A DNA stretch of 64,000 nucleotides. Origin: Planctomycetota bacterium. GTDB taxonomy: Bacteria > Planctomycetota > Planctomycetia > Pirellulales > Pirellulaceae. How positions within the stretch are numbered: the first letter of the stretch is position 1; each line of letters begins with the position of its first letter. The stretch spans positions 206,064 through 270,063 of the forward strand of contig JABAAE010000012.1 in NCBI GenBank assembly GCA_014238905.1, written 5' to 3'. The position numbers and the translations under genes were made by a program. Positions 9,323 through 17,960 of the stretch are shown piece by piece. The notes beneath the pieces are model-generated. The model was not told the DNA's origin. It saw nothing but the letters and a program-made list of their open reading frames with translations, and ran no database searches.

Positions 9323-10333
9323 CTAGCCCACTTTTTGCTGTTTCACTAGATCCAGCACCCGATTTTGATCACCCTCAAAGACCAGCACGTAAACAAGGTT
9401 TTCCTGACAGACGACGCTCCAAAAGCGATAGTCGAGGTTGGCGTCAGGAATGGAATCAAACTGTGATGGCAATTCAAAGTGATCTCCGCCTCGGAAAACA
9501 TAGAGATAGGCTTGAAGGCTTGACAAATCATCATCCGCAATCAGGTTGTAAACCACTGCTTGATTGTCTCCGGCGATCTTCATCTTTCGCCAGCTTCGAG
9601 CCTGAAACTTGATCAGGTGACCGGGGAATCTTCGATCAATTGGCGCATTCTCCATCCCCATAATCCAACCGGGTTGGCCAACAGGATTCCATGCAAGCGC
9701 CTGGTTTCCCAGGATTTCTGCGGTGATCTGTTGTGGCTGGGGCACCATCGTGGGCCGAAGATAAACGAGCATGGCAACCGAGGCTGCTACGATCAGCCCG
9801 GAAACTGCCGTTGACCAGATCAGCTTTCTTCTGGATCGGGAGGCTATGGTTGCCTCTGCTGTCGAGACTTCTTGGGGGTTGTCCTTTACCGTTGATGGTT
9901 TGTTCGAATCATCAAGGGCAAACAACATTGGGTAGTCTGCCTTTTCTAATTCCTCCAACTCGGTGCGTCCCTCGGACTGTGAGTTGATTTCATCTGTTGG
10001 GGAAACCGCCCATTCCCGCACCTTGCTCGCCAACAGAATCTTGATCCTGTGGTTGCGGGCGACACGATTAGCGATCTGTTCCTCGGGTGACATTTGGCTA
10101 CCGCTAGTTTCCTGGAGACATCTTCCGAGTGCTTGATCAAAACGCATGCGACTCTCTAGATATTCCCGATTTCGGTCATCCTCCTGTAGCCAGGATGCCA
10201 GTTCTGGATACTGGGCCAAAGCGTCGTGGTTCAGGTTTGCTGTTGCGTTTAACTCGGCCGGAGTCAGGCTTGGAAAACACTCCAGTTCGTCCCATAAACG
10301 TTCGTTGTTTTTGTTGTTTTGTGGTTTCTTCAT
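9323..10333 (-). CDS. probable membrane anti-sigma factor / sigma-associated protein
   Basis: 336-residue protein encoded 74 bases downstream of an ECF sigma gene on the same strand. The ATG (CAT at 10331-10333) is unambiguous. Residues 1-165 are hydrophilic and cytoplasmic-like. One transmembrane helix spans about 171-192 (LIWSTAVSGLIVAASVAMLV). A C-terminal periplasmic domain of about 140 residues follows (ending QNRVLDLVKQQKVG). This topology and gene order match anti-sigma factors that hold an ECF sigma at the membrane. No canonical zinc-binding ZAS motif (HxxxCxxC) was seen, so the anti-sigma role is inferred from context only. Confidence 0.7.
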   Translation of the reverse strand: MKKPQNNKNNERLWDELECFPSLTPAELNATANLNHDALAQYPELASWLQEDDRNREYLESRMRFDQALGRCLQETSGSQMSPEEQIANRVARNHRIKILLASKVREWAVSPTDEINSQSEGRTELEELEKADYPMLFALDDSNKPSTVKDNPQEVSTAEATIASRSRRKLIWSTAVSGLIVAASVAMLVYLRPTMVPQPQQITAEILGNQALAWNPVGQPGWIMGMENAPIDRRFPGHLIKFQARSWRKMKIAGDNQAVVYNLIADDDLSSLQAYLYVFRGGDHFELPSQFDSIPDANLDYRFWSVVCQENLVYVLVFEGDQNRVLDLVKQQKVG

Positions 10334-10407
10334 TTTTTCAATCTGAGTTTTTCGTTTCGCATTGTGTTCACAGACGCCTGTCAGGCCTATTCCGTTCAGG
10401 CAGCGAT

Positions 10408-11028
10408 TTATTCGGTTTGCTTGGGGTTACCCAGTCGTTCTCTGAGTTTTGCCTTGGCACGTGATAGTCGACTCATGACGGTTCCCATTTTCACATCAAG
10501 CTGTAACGCTATTTCCTGGTAACTCAAGTTCTCGAAATAAAACATGAGCAAAACCAGTCGATAGTCTTCGGGTAGCTCATTGAGGAGATTTTGAATTGCC
10601 TGAGAGTCAATCGAACTCTCGAGCGGGATGTCCCCGGTAAAATCGTCAAGCGCAACATCTATATCCGTAACCGGCCTGGGTTTCTTTTTTCTAATAGACT
10701 TCAGCCAGCAACTTCTCAAAATCGCGCAGAGCCATGACTTAACGCTTGCCGGATTTCTGAGTTGGGGCAGTTTTTGGTACGCAATCAGAAAAGTCTGCTG
10801 GGTGAGATCTTCAGCGTCGACCGCCATTCCAGTCATTCTGAAGGCGTAAGCAAACAGGAATTGGGAATACTCATCAATCAAGGATTCCACCCCAATTGGC
10901 GATCGATTTGTATTTTCTGACGGGCTTGCCGCAAGAGTTGTCGAACACTTCTTTGGAGAAGAAAGTTGCTTTGCGATTGATTCCGAAGAGGCCACTTGAG
11001 ATTCCATTTTGGCGAGAAATTTTGCCAT
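10408..11028 (-). CDS. ECF-type RNA polymerase sigma factor
   Basis: 206-residue sigma-70 family regulator. Region 2 is visible as LFAYAFRMTGMAVDAEDLTQ and continues through the SVKSWLCAILRSCWLKSIRKK helix. Region 4 reads LPEDYRLVLLMFYFENLSYQ, followed by EIALQLDVKMGTVMSRLSRA, the usual helix-turn-helix that reads the -35 element. The region 1-3 gap is short, as in ECF factors. The first about 50 residues, rich in Ser, Lys and Ala, are an extension or a late-start artefact: an internal ATG lies at codon 8. The membrane protein immediately downstream is its likely regulator. The target genes are unknown. Confidence 0.92.
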   Translation of the reverse strand: MAKFLAKMESQVASSESIAKQLSSPKKCSTTLAASPSENTNRSPIGVESLIDEYSQFLFAYAFRMTGMAVDAEDLTQQTFLIAYQKLPQLRNPASVKSWLCAILRSCWLKSIRKKKPRPVTDIDVALDDFTGDIPLESSIDSQAIQNLLNELPEDYRLVLLMFYFENLSYQEIALQLDVKMGTVMSRLSRAKAKLRERLGNPKQTE

Positions 11029-11120
11029 TGAAGGCCACGTCAGGGAAAGCTCGTTTTTAGTTCGGTCGCTTTCCGGTGGTGAGCCAGCTATTGCTCATTT
11101 TCTCTTGGTTATTTGGGTTT

Positions 11121-11160
11121 TCTCTTACTTGTCTGTGTTTTCTCTTACATGTCTGTGTTT
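11121..11160 (+). repeat. 20-bp tandem duplication upstream of ECF sigma gene
   Basis: Two copies of a 20-bp unit beginning TCTCTTAC and ending GTCTGTGTTT, differing by one base (T/A at unit position 9). A partial third copy (TCTCT) follows. It lies about 90-130 bases upstream of the sigma-factor start. Confidence 0.9.
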
Positions 11161-11592
11161 TCTCTGAATCGTTCATTACCGGCACCATCCAGCGGATGGT
11201 GAATATCCTGCGGTTGCTGAACCCCGCGGGGCCTAGTTGGTAAGTCCTGCTGGTCGCGATAATCCGAGTGTTGTTCCGATGGATTCTTCCCAACCTGCAC
11301 CGCTTCTACCGGGTTTCCATTATTTATCATCCGCAGTGTGGTTGCTATAAACCGGAACCATCTGCGGGTTCAATCATTCCCAGATAATACCGAAAATCAT
11401 CAAAACGGGGGGATTTATAGGATCACATCGAAATATTACAGCAAATTGACTGCAATATGGCGGTTGGCGGTCCTCACCAGAAGATGATCACTTGGGAAAT
11501 CATTTGGATGACCTCCAGAGACGATTCGTCACCCCTGCCTGCGGGCGTAGTGAGAATCCTCCAATATCAGGCGACGTTCCAAAGGCACCCGG

Positions 11593-11613
11593 TGGGAAGT
11601 CCTTCGGATTTCC
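11593..11613 (+). other. hairpin with UUCG tetraloop
   Basis: GGGAAGTC pairs with ATTTCCC through a C(TTCG)G cap, giving about 8 pairs with one G-U. No T-run follows on either strand, so it does not look like a plain intrinsic terminator. Confidence 0.6.
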
Positions 11614-11685
11614 CGCGGTAGGTTCTTGCTCGAGAATGTCCGGATCTCGCCAACCGTTAACGGGATAGCTGTTTCGGTTTTAGGA

Positions 11686-11731
11686 GGCAGCTAATTTTTG
11701 GTCGCAGCGACCCCGTCTGTTTTTAGCTGCC
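11686..11731 (+). other. composite inverted repeat (possible structured RNA)
   Basis: The outer arms GGCAGCTAA (11686-11694) and TTAGCTGCC (11723-11731) are perfect 9-bp complements. Nested inside is GGTCGC-A-GCGACC (11700-11712), a perfect 6-bp stem. A CCGTTAACGG palindrome lies just upstream at 11654-11663. The nested geometry is more elaborate than a simple terminator. I could not match it to a known RNA family. Confidence 0.55.
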
Positions 11732-11811
11732 CGCACGCTGAGGTAATTCCTTTTCACCTGAGAGATCCAACCGTTGTGTACCGATGACCGGACCGGATCA
11801 AAAAAATCGGA

Positions 11812-12807
11812 TTATTCTAACCGGGCACATTCACCGGTCTGGAAACATTGCTGGGCGACGTCGATCATCCGCCTCGCTCTAAAAGCGTCTTCCAAATCAT
11901 CCGTTTTGCGGATGAGGCTCGTCACAGCGCGATGAAACAAAGTAAGTAATTGTTCACCCACCGGCCGATCCGCATCCAAAGATTCGGTATGTTGACCCGC
12001 CTTATCAAACCAGATCAACGTCGAAGATGAATCGATATAAGCGACTCCGTTCTCGCAGTTGATTTGCAACTTGGCTGGCCTTCGAAAACCGAGGGCATCT
12101 TGCCATTCAGAGGGGATGATTCCAGAGATGCTAATTTGTGAACTGGCGATGGTTTGGCCTCGATCATCTTCATACCCGAGGCTAACGAGTTTGTATTCTG
12201 ATTGGTTGCCTTGGGAATCAAATCGGTGGTCTGAACCCTGAATCTGGCAAGGGACCTCACCAATGATATAGCTGCACCAGTCTATTAACTCCATCAATAG
12301 CTTGTTTGTGTTGATCGATTTTCCATTTGGTGTTCCAGATTGGGGGATTCGTTCGGTGCAGAAAATCATCTTGGGTTGACCTAATCGCGTGGCGATCAAC
12401 TCCTTAAGGCGATTGGTTGCTGGCGTGTGTCGCATGGCAAATTCAGCCATGAATGCCACTCCGGAATCCTCCACTCTTTGCTTGACCTGGTTAGCACGAT
12501 CCTGGTCCAGACCCAATGCGGAGGAACTGTAGATGGCTTTTCCATGGTCACAAGCCGCGAACATAGGCAACGGGCCTACCCAATCTTTGGCCAGGCAGAG
12601 TACCGCGTCGATATCCTCCCGTTGAATAAGGGAACGGAATCCGTCGAATTGAATCGCGCCAAAATCCTGGGCAACCTTTCGGGATTTGATCGCGGTGTCG
12701 GAGCAGACGCCTTTGACTTCAAATCGATCTGAAAGCGTTTTTAAGGCAGGACGATGACGGTTTTCCCAATCGTCTCCAATCCCAATTAACCCGACATTGA
12801 GTTTCAT
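11812..12807 (-). CDS. Gfo/Idh/MocA family NAD(P)-dependent oxidoreductase
   Basis: 331-residue soluble dehydrogenase. The N-terminal Rossmann strand reads NVGLIGIGDDWENRHRPAL, a slightly divergent GxGxxG region. It continues with the usual alternating fold (ALKTLSDRFEVKGVCSDTA, then AVLCLAKDWVGPLPMFAACD). The C-terminal half is the alpha/beta sheet domain of the family. The canonical EKP motif is replaced by YSSSALGLD around residues 92-100, so the catalytic lysine of typical members is not evident here. Substrate is unknown; planctomycetes carry many paralogues acting on sugars or cyclitols. It is divergent from a glycosyltransferase gene and has no obvious operon partner. Confidence 0.82.
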   Translation of the reverse strand: MKLNVGLIGIGDDWENRHRPALKTLSDRFEVKGVCSDTAIKSRKVAQDFGAIQFDGFRSLIQREDIDAVLCLAKDWVGPLPMFAACDHGKAIYSSSALGLDQDRANQVKQRVEDSGVAFMAEFAMRHTPATNRLKELIATRLGQPKMIFCTERIPQSGTPNGKSINTNKLLMELIDWCSYIIGEVPCQIQGSDHRFDSQGNQSEYKLVSLGYEDDRGQTIASSQISISGIIPSEWQDALGFRRPAKLQINCENGVAYIDSSSTLIWFDKAGQHTESLDADRPVGEQLLTLFHRAVTSLIRKTDDLEDAFRARRMIDVAQQCFQTGECARLE

Positions 12808-13167
12808 ATTTGGTATGTCAAATAATAAGTAGGGCCAGATTTGTAGTCAGTCCTGTCATGCTGCATCCTGTCATGCTGCATCCTGTCGTGCTGCATCCTG
12901 TCACGCAAAATCCGATGGCAAATGTTGCACGATAAGGTGCCGACATTATAGGATTCCTGCATGAATATCGCAAAAAAAAAATGGAATCAAGTTGTTTTGG
13001 TAAAAAAGCCAACAAAACCAGTCGGTCAGAGGCGATACCCATTCCAATGGCCGGGAAATCTACCGTTCTTCCCAATGAATAGTTGTGCCGCAAGAACGGC
13101 TACTGATCCGAAATGGCGGGTTCGAATATGATATGTCAGGTTTCCCATTTCCTCGATCATCTTTGCT
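12808..13167. other. 360-base divergent intergenic region
   Basis: Lies between the starts of the oxidoreductase (-) and the glycosyltransferase (+), so it should hold both promoters. It contains a 15-bp tandem repeat at 12851-12905 and an A10 tract near 12973. No gene was seen. Confidence 0.5.
12851..12905 (+). repeat. 15-bp tandem repeat, 3.7 copies
   Basis: The unit is TCCTGTCATGCTGCA, with copies at 12851, 12866 and 12881. The third has A to G at position 8, and a partial degenerate fourth begins at 12896. It lies just upstream of the Gfo/Idh/MocA gene start. Confidence 0.92.
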
Positions 13168-13872
13168 GTGTCACTATCTGTCATCATCCCGACCTTTAAT
13201 GAAGCTCACACCGTGCAGCGGGCGATCGATTCAGCTTGGTCAATTGACGCCAACGAGGTGATTGTGGTGGATGGGGGGAGTTGCGATCAAACGGTTCAAA
13301 TCGCACAAGCAAGTCAGGCAAAAGTGATCTTTTCGGTTCGTGGCCGCGGCACGCAGCTTAATCAGGGTGCGAAGATTGCCAGCGGCCGAATTCTGATGTT
13401 CCTGCATGCTGATAATGCCGTCTCGGTCGACTGCGGCAAACAATTGCGAGCAGAATTCCAAAATCCCAGAATTCAATTTGTCTGTTTTTATCAGAGAATT
13501 GAGAATCTTTCCCGAATCTATCGTTGGATCGAACGGGGCAACTGGTTCAGGGCCCGCTATCGGCAGTTACCCTATGGCGATCAAGCACTAACGGTGACCC
13601 GGGAAGCTTACGATCGTGTGGGTGGCTTTGACGAAATCCCGCTCATGGAGGATGTGAGATTTTCACGGAATTTAGCCCGTGAATTTCCGCCCGAAGTGCT
13701 TCCCGGCCCATTACTGGTTGATGATCGACGTTGGCGAGAGCGGGGACCTGTCCGTCAGACCCTGCGGAATTGGTGGACATTGCTACGTTTTCAATGCGGT
13801 GCAACGCCTGAAAGACTGGCCGAATTCTACCATCGTGGCGATTCTCTTCCCCCAGGCTCGGATTCCCAATAA
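13168..13872 (+). CDS. family 2 glycosyltransferase, TIGR04283 type
   Basis: 234-residue GT-A fold glycosyltransferase. It opens with SLSVIIPTFNEAHTVQRAID, followed by EVIVVDGGSCDQTV in the nucleotide-sugar binding region. MFLHADNAV carries the DxD-like position. The C-terminal signature is YGDQALTVTREAYDRVGGFD, then IPLMEDVRFSRNL. The GDQ and MEDV motifs are typical of the TIGR04283 group, often labelled arsenosugar-biosynthesis glycosyltransferase. The start is GTG at 13168: it places VIIPTFNE at the N-terminus, and no ATG lies between it and the upstream in-frame stop at 13129. Acceptor and product are not predictable. Confidence 0.88.
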   Translation: MSLSVIIPTFNEAHTVQRAIDSAWSIDANEVIVVDGGSCDQTVQIAQASQAKVIFSVRGRGTQLNQGAKIASGRILMFLHADNAVSVDCGKQLRAEFQNPRIQFVCFYQRIENLSRIYRWIERGNWFRARYRQLPYGDQALTVTREAYDRVGGFDEIPLMEDVRFSRNLAREFPPEVLPGPLLVDDRRWRERGPVRQTLRNWWTLLRFQCGATPERLAEFYHRGDSLPPGSDSQ

Positions 13873-14012
13873 TGACAGTCGAAGTAGCGATTCGGTCACC
13901 GATCTGAGGCCGATCGGGCGGTTGGCAACAATTTTTGATGACTGCTTGAGAAACGACCACTTTCCAATCTAAAATAGAAATATCCTTTCTGACCCTCCTG
14001 GAGTGACCATCA

Positions 14013-14798
14013 ATGAAATCGACCACCCTCTGCCTTTCCTTCTGTTTGTTTCTATCGTTCTTCAATACCCATTTTGCAATCGGTAAAGATGATAAGTTGG
14101 CTGTAGCAGAGTGCGAAAAACTCGGAGGATCCGTTCGAAAAATTGCGGCCAATGTCGACTGGAAGGAAGCGGCGTTTCACCTCTCTGGAAAAGAATTGAA
14201 TGATGCCGGTTTGGTACACGTTGGCAAACTGGAAAATTTGGTTTGGCTCAATCTCCGCGGAACGAAGATTTCTGATGCTGGCTTGATCAATCTCAAAAAT
14301 GTCAAATCGCTTCAGAAATTACATTTGGAAAAGACCTCGGTTACCGATCAGGGGCTGCCTCATCTGTCTGGTCTAGAGAACTTAACCTATTTGAATCTCT
14401 ACGGAACGGTCGTCACCGATGCTGGATTGAAAAGCCTTTATGGACTTAAGAAGTTACAGAAAATATATCTTTGGCAGACCAAAGTAACTGACGCTGGCGT
14501 GGACGCCTTAAAAAAAGCGATTCCCAAGTTGCAGGTCATACGAGGTACCACGGTCACGCCAGCTAAATTCGAGGAGCCTAAGAAAGCTGAGCCTAAGAAA
14601 GCTGAGCCTAAGAAAGCTGAGCCTAAGAAAGCTGAGCCTAAGAAAGCTGAGCCTAAGAAAGCCGAGCCTAAGAAAGCCGAGCCTAAGAAAGCCGAGCCCA
14701 AGAAAGCTGAACCCAAGAAAGCCGAACCCAAGAAAGCTGAACCCAAGAAAGCCGAACCTAAAAAGGAAGCGGCGAAAAAACCCAAGGCCAAAAAATAG
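14013..14798 (+). CDS. secreted leucine-rich-repeat protein with EPKKA-repeat tail
   Basis: 261 residues in three parts. First is a signal peptide (MKSTTLCLSFCLFLSFFNTH, cleaved after about AIG). Second are about four or five LRRs of 23-24 residues (residues 60-175), with the recurring pattern L..LxxLxLxxTxVTDAGL seen in RI-like and planctomycete LRRs. Third is a strongly basic tail of 13 EPKK(A) pentapeptides ending EAAKKPKAKK. The LRR part should bind a ligand in the periplasm or at the surface. The Lys/Pro/Ala tail resembles extended polycationic linkers that may touch cell-wall or nucleic-acid polyanions (inference). The ATG at 14013 follows a GGAG at about 14000. No operon partner was seen. 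Confidence 0.88.
   Translation: MKSTTLCLSFCLFLSFFNTHFAIGKDDKLAVAECEKLGGSVRKIAANVDWKEAAFHLSGKELNDAGLVHVGKLENLVWLNLRGTKISDAGLINLKNVKSLQKLHLEKTSVTDQGLPHLSGLENLTYLNLYGTVVTDAGLKSLYGLKKLQKIYLWQTKVTDAGVDALKKAIPKLQVIRGTTVTPAKFEEPKKAEPKKAEPKKAEPKKAEPKKAEPKKAEPKKAEPKKAEPKKAEPKKAEPKKAEPKKAEPKKEAAKKPKAKK
14574..14768 (+). repeat. 15-bp in-frame tandem repeat, 13 units (EPKKA)
   Basis: Thirteen units of 15 bp encode EPKKA twelve times and EPKKE once. The units are not identical: the 5' ones use GAG-CCT-AAG-AAA-GCT, middle ones shift to GCC, and the 3' ones use GAA-CCC. The drift is entirely synonymous across the first 12 units. Confidence 0.97.
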
Positions 14799-15143
14799 AG
14801 AAAGGGGCGATGCTCTTGGCTGTCGGAATTGATCTGGCACTGATTTGCTGCCGCAGCGGACGTTTGTCCTGAGCGTTTTCAAACGGGATAACGGTTCACT
14901 TTAAGTTGGGGTCCTTTGGATAGCCGTGAAGGGATGATCCTGCTGTACCTGAGCGTCATTTATTGAGATGGTTCTAGGGCAGGGAGGATAGTTGGTGCGG
15001 GGAATCGATCAAGCCCTGAATTGCAGGGGGCAAGGGGTAGAAGTGGTCGTGAATGAAAAGAGGGTGATCCAAAGAGGCAATGTTGGCGGCTGACAATTTC
15101 TCATTGCGGTGTTGCAGCAACTGCCAAGGACTAAATCAACGTC
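14799..15143. other. 345-base intergenic region, nothing recognised
   Basis: Lies between the LRR gene and a sulfatase on the same strand. No dyad, repeat or coding signal stood out. It presumably carries the sulfatase promoter. Confidence 0.4.
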
Positions 15144-16853
15144 ATGTCACAGGAACTCTTTCGGAAAAGCCTCTGGATGCCCGGTCAAAACTACCTCTGC
15201 CAGTTTTTCTTTTGTGTTTTGTGGCTGTTGTTGGAGTTTGCCAACCCGGTAACCGCATTTGGTCAACAGAGTGTGGTCCAGGGTGGTGGGCTGAATTCGG
15301 TCTCCAGCGTGCGGCGACCACCCAATATTATCTACATCATGGCTGACGATATGGGGGTGGGGGATGTGAAGTGTTTTGGTGGAAATCGCAGTCAAGCTGA
15401 AACACCTCATATTGATCGTATGGCTCAAGAGGGCCGGATGTTTACCGATGCCCACGCACCGGTTGCGCATTGTATTCCGACCCGCCTTGCGATCATGACA
15501 GGACGCTACGCCTTTCGATTTCAACCTCCCAAACCGAGCGGACCTTGGGGGTTTCTGAATCCAAGAATGTCCCGAAATCAGAAAACCTTGGGCACGATGC
15601 TTCAGTCGGCCGGCTACCATACCGGGTACGTTGGAAAATGGCATCTGGGTGTAACGATGGCGACAACCGACGGAAAAAATCAGGGACCTGACAATGTCGA
15701 CTATCAAAAAGCGATTTCAGACGGACCCAATGACGTTGGTTTTGACGAGAGTTTTATTTTGCCAGCCTCACTGGATATGTATCCCTATGCTTTCCTCAGG
15801 AATCAACGATGGGTAGGAAGAGTCACCGCTCAAAAGGGATGGAGCGCATTTAATCGAGTAGGACCCGCGGCGGAGGACTTCGAGGATGACAAGGTGTTGG
15901 ATACCTTTTCAACCGAGGCGGAATCCTTTTTGGCTCGTCGGGCAGTAGAGAAAAACAAACCTTTTTTCCTTTACTTTGCATTGACAGCTCCCCATACGCC
16001 GACCTCTCCGGGGTCTTCATTTCGCGGCAAAAGTCGTTTGGGTCTTTACGGCGATTTTCTCATGGAGACCGATGACTGTGTTGGCAGGATCTTAAAATCA
16101 CTGGTACAGCATGGGATCGACAAAGAGACCCTGGTTGTTTTTACTTCCGATCATGGTGCCGCAGCATACGCGGGTAACATTGCCAAAGCGACGCCCCGGC
16201 AATTTGAAAGCATGCAGAAATTAGGACATTATTCCAGCGGGATTTACAGGGGATTCAAGTTTTCGGCCTACGAAGGAGGGACTCGGGTTCCGTTAATCAT
16301 TCGCTGGCCAGGGAATATCCAACCGGGATCTTCAGAGTCTGGATTGGTTGCCTTGCAGGATATGATGGCGACGTTTTCCCAATTGGCAAATGTGCCGTCC
16401 TCCGATTTGGATTTTCCTGATTCCATCAGTTTTGAGAACTTATTGTTTGGTAATTCCGCATCGAAACGTGCTTCACTGATCTGCCGGTCGACCCATCACT
16501 TTACGGTACGGCAGGGGGATTGGAAATTACTTCTTTGTCCCGGTAGCGGGTGTGCGGGGAACTATGGGAATTCACCTCCAAGGAATTTGGCCTGGCAAAC
16601 TGCGATTCAACAATTTGGCCGGAAACCTGTCCGGGCCGAAATTCGGCAGGCACCGTTTTGCCAGCTTTTTCACTTGGGAAAAGATCCCACAGAAACCACG
16701 AATCTGGCGGAGAAGAATCCTGAAATAGTGCAACGATTGGGACAGATTCTTGACCTTGGCATTCAGAATGGTCGGACAACACAAGGCCCCGTTCTCGCCA
16801 ACGACCGAATTTTTAATCCAAATAATGATGTCCCTAAATTTGTCTGGAAATAG
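15144..16853 (+). CDS. sulfatase (arylsulfatase family, S1)
   Basis: 569-residue formylglycine-type sulfatase that hydrolyses sulfate esters. The N-terminal export signal includes FFFCVLWLLLEFANPVTAFG. The family start reads PPNIIYIMADDMGVGD, with the calcium-binding DD pair at 68-69. The maturation motif C-I-P-T-R begins at Cys110, within AHCIPTRLAIMTGRYAF, and fits CxPxR. Later motifs are YVGKWHLG (active-site Lys/His) and VVFTSDHGA (metal ligands near residue 335). Length and order are typical. A ThuA gene follows 82 bases later on the same strand and may be co-expressed. The substrate is probably a marine sulfated polysaccharide, but subfamily was not resolved by eye. Confidence 0.93.
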   Translation: MSQELFRKSLWMPGQNYLCQFFFCVLWLLLEFANPVTAFGQQSVVQGGGLNSVSSVRRPPNIIYIMADDMGVGDVKCFGGNRSQAETPHIDRMAQEGRMFTDAHAPVAHCIPTRLAIMTGRYAFRFQPPKPSGPWGFLNPRMSRNQKTLGTMLQSAGYHTGYVGKWHLGVTMATTDGKNQGPDNVDYQKAISDGPNDVGFDESFILPASLDMYPYAFLRNQRWVGRVTAQKGWSAFNRVGPAAEDFEDDKVLDTFSTEAESFLARRAVEKNKPFFLYFALTAPHTPTSPGSSFRGKSRLGLYGDFLMETDDCVGRILKSLVQHGIDKETLVVFTSDHGAAAYAGNIAKATPRQFESMQKLGHYSSGIYRGFKFSAYEGGTRVPLIIRWPGNIQPGSSESGLVALQDMMATFSQLANVPSSDLDFPDSISFENLLFGNSASKRASLICRSTHHFTVRQGDWKLLLCPGSGCAGNYGNSPPRNLAWQTAIQQFGRKPVRAEIRQAPFCQLFHLGKDPTETTNLAEKNPEIVQRLGQILDLGIQNGRTTQGPVLANDRIFNPNNDVPKFVWK

Positions 16854-16935
16854 AATCTGCCACAGACTCAATATTGACCAAGGGTCCAGATAGCTCGATT
16901 GACGAGTTTATGTTCCCTCTCCACGAAAGCAAAAA

Positions 16936-17871
16936 ATGAGAATCCTATCAGGCCAGTTCTTTCTAATTTCTTTTTCAGTGGTTGTGGTTGGAGTGAATTC
17001 ATCCCTGACTCTTGCGGAGGACCCGATCCACGTGGTCGTATGGGATGAGCAGCAACCCAGCCAGAAAAAAGCTTACGATAATTTTCTTGGAAACCAGATC
17101 GCCGGGTACCTCCAAAAACAGAAGGGGCTCGTTGTCAGGAGTGTCAAACTCGATGATGCCCAGCAGGGGCTTTCCGAAAGCAATCTTGCCAACTGCAATG
17201 TACTGGTTTGGTGGGGACATGTTCGGCAAATGGATGTTAGCCAGCAAACAGGAAGGAAAATTGTCGAGAGGATCAAGGCTGGCAATCTTTCCCTGGTTGC
17301 ACTGCATTCTGCCCATTGGAGCACTCCTTTTGTCGAGGCCATGTATGAAAGGACCCGGATGGATGCGTACCGTATGTTCCCGTCACAAAAGGGTGAAAAA
17401 ATAGAATTCGAATTCGTTCCGCCCAAGAAGCGTTTTACGGTTCCCAAAGTCGAAGATCGTCTTACCCCCTCGTTTTACCCTCGCAAGTATACCAATGGGA
17501 AAACGAAGGTGACCGTCAAGCTGCCGTTTTGCGTATTTCCAGCCTATCGTGCCGATGGTAAACCGAGTCAGATTCGGAGCCTTTTACCTGAGCACCCCAT
17601 TTCTCGAGGCCTCCCCGCAACGTTTACGTTGCCAGGTACTGAAATGTATGATGAGCCTTACCATATTCCGGAGCCGGATCAGGTGATTTTTGAGGAGCGA
17701 TGGGAGAACGGAGAGTGGTTCCGAAGTGGATGCGTCTGGAATCTTGGAAAGGGAAAGGTCTTTTATTTCCGTCCTGGGCACGAGACCTTCCCTGTCTACA
17801 AACAACCCACGGCGCTGAAGGTGATTGAAAACGCGGTTCGTTACCTTGCCGCCGAACAGCCCGCCGGTTAA
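16936..17871 (+). CDS. ThuA domain-containing protein
   Basis: 311-residue exported protein. The signal peptide is MRILSGQFFLISFSVVVVGV, with a likely cut after TLA. The class-I glutamine-amidotransferase-like ThuA fold follows: IHVVVWDEQQPSQKKAY, then NCNVLVWWGHVRQMDV, and AGNLSLVALHSAHWSTPF, where the first His in ALHSAHW is a family-conserved position. The C-terminal GKGKVFYFRPGHETFPVY is also typical. ThuA proteins occur with sugar-utilisation genes; the molecular activity of planctomycete secreted versions is not established. It lies downstream of a sulfatase. A second ThuA gene is near 47.2-48.1 kb. Confidence 0.88.
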   Translation: MRILSGQFFLISFSVVVVGVNSSLTLAEDPIHVVVWDEQQPSQKKAYDNFLGNQIAGYLQKQKGLVVRSVKLDDAQQGLSESNLANCNVLVWWGHVRQMDVSQQTGRKIVERIKAGNLSLVALHSAHWSTPFVEAMYERTRMDAYRMFPSQKGEKIEFEFVPPKKRFTVPKVEDRLTPSFYPRKYTNGKTKVTVKLPFCVFPAYRADGKPSQIRSLLPEHPISRGLPATFTLPGTEMYDEPYHIPEPDQVIFEERWENGEWFRSGCVWNLGKGKVFYFRPGHETFPVYKQPTALKVIENAVRYLAAEQPAG

Positions 17872-17960
17872 TTGACGATTGGTCGATAGGGCGGTCGACC
17901 GAGCCGTTGTTGAGTGTGGCGGTCTCCTGAACTTTTTTTAAAAAAACCCCCTCCACGGGT

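Larger units (their letters stand above)
11029..11811. other. 783-base intergenic region with repeats and strong inverted repeats
   Basis: No convincing gene is seen here. On the side of the sigma-factor start there is a 20-bp tandem duplication (11121-11160). On the other side lie three compact dyads: 11593-11613, 11654-11663 and 11686-11731. The region is upstream of the minus-strand sigma gene and downstream of the minus-strand oxidoreductase, so it may hold the sigma promoter, a terminator, or an unannotated structured RNA. Confidence 0.6.

Noticed and set aside
11057..11293. Minus-strand frame upstream of the ECF sigma gene
   Set aside because: Low-complexity, basic, overlaps the 20-bp tandem repeat, and has no family or start signal.
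14508..14882. Minus-strand open frames with SAFLG and GFLRL repeats across the LRR tail
   Set aside because: These are antisense reads of the EPKKA 15-bp repeat, which has no stops in several frames; the plus-strand frame has a signal peptide and LRRs.
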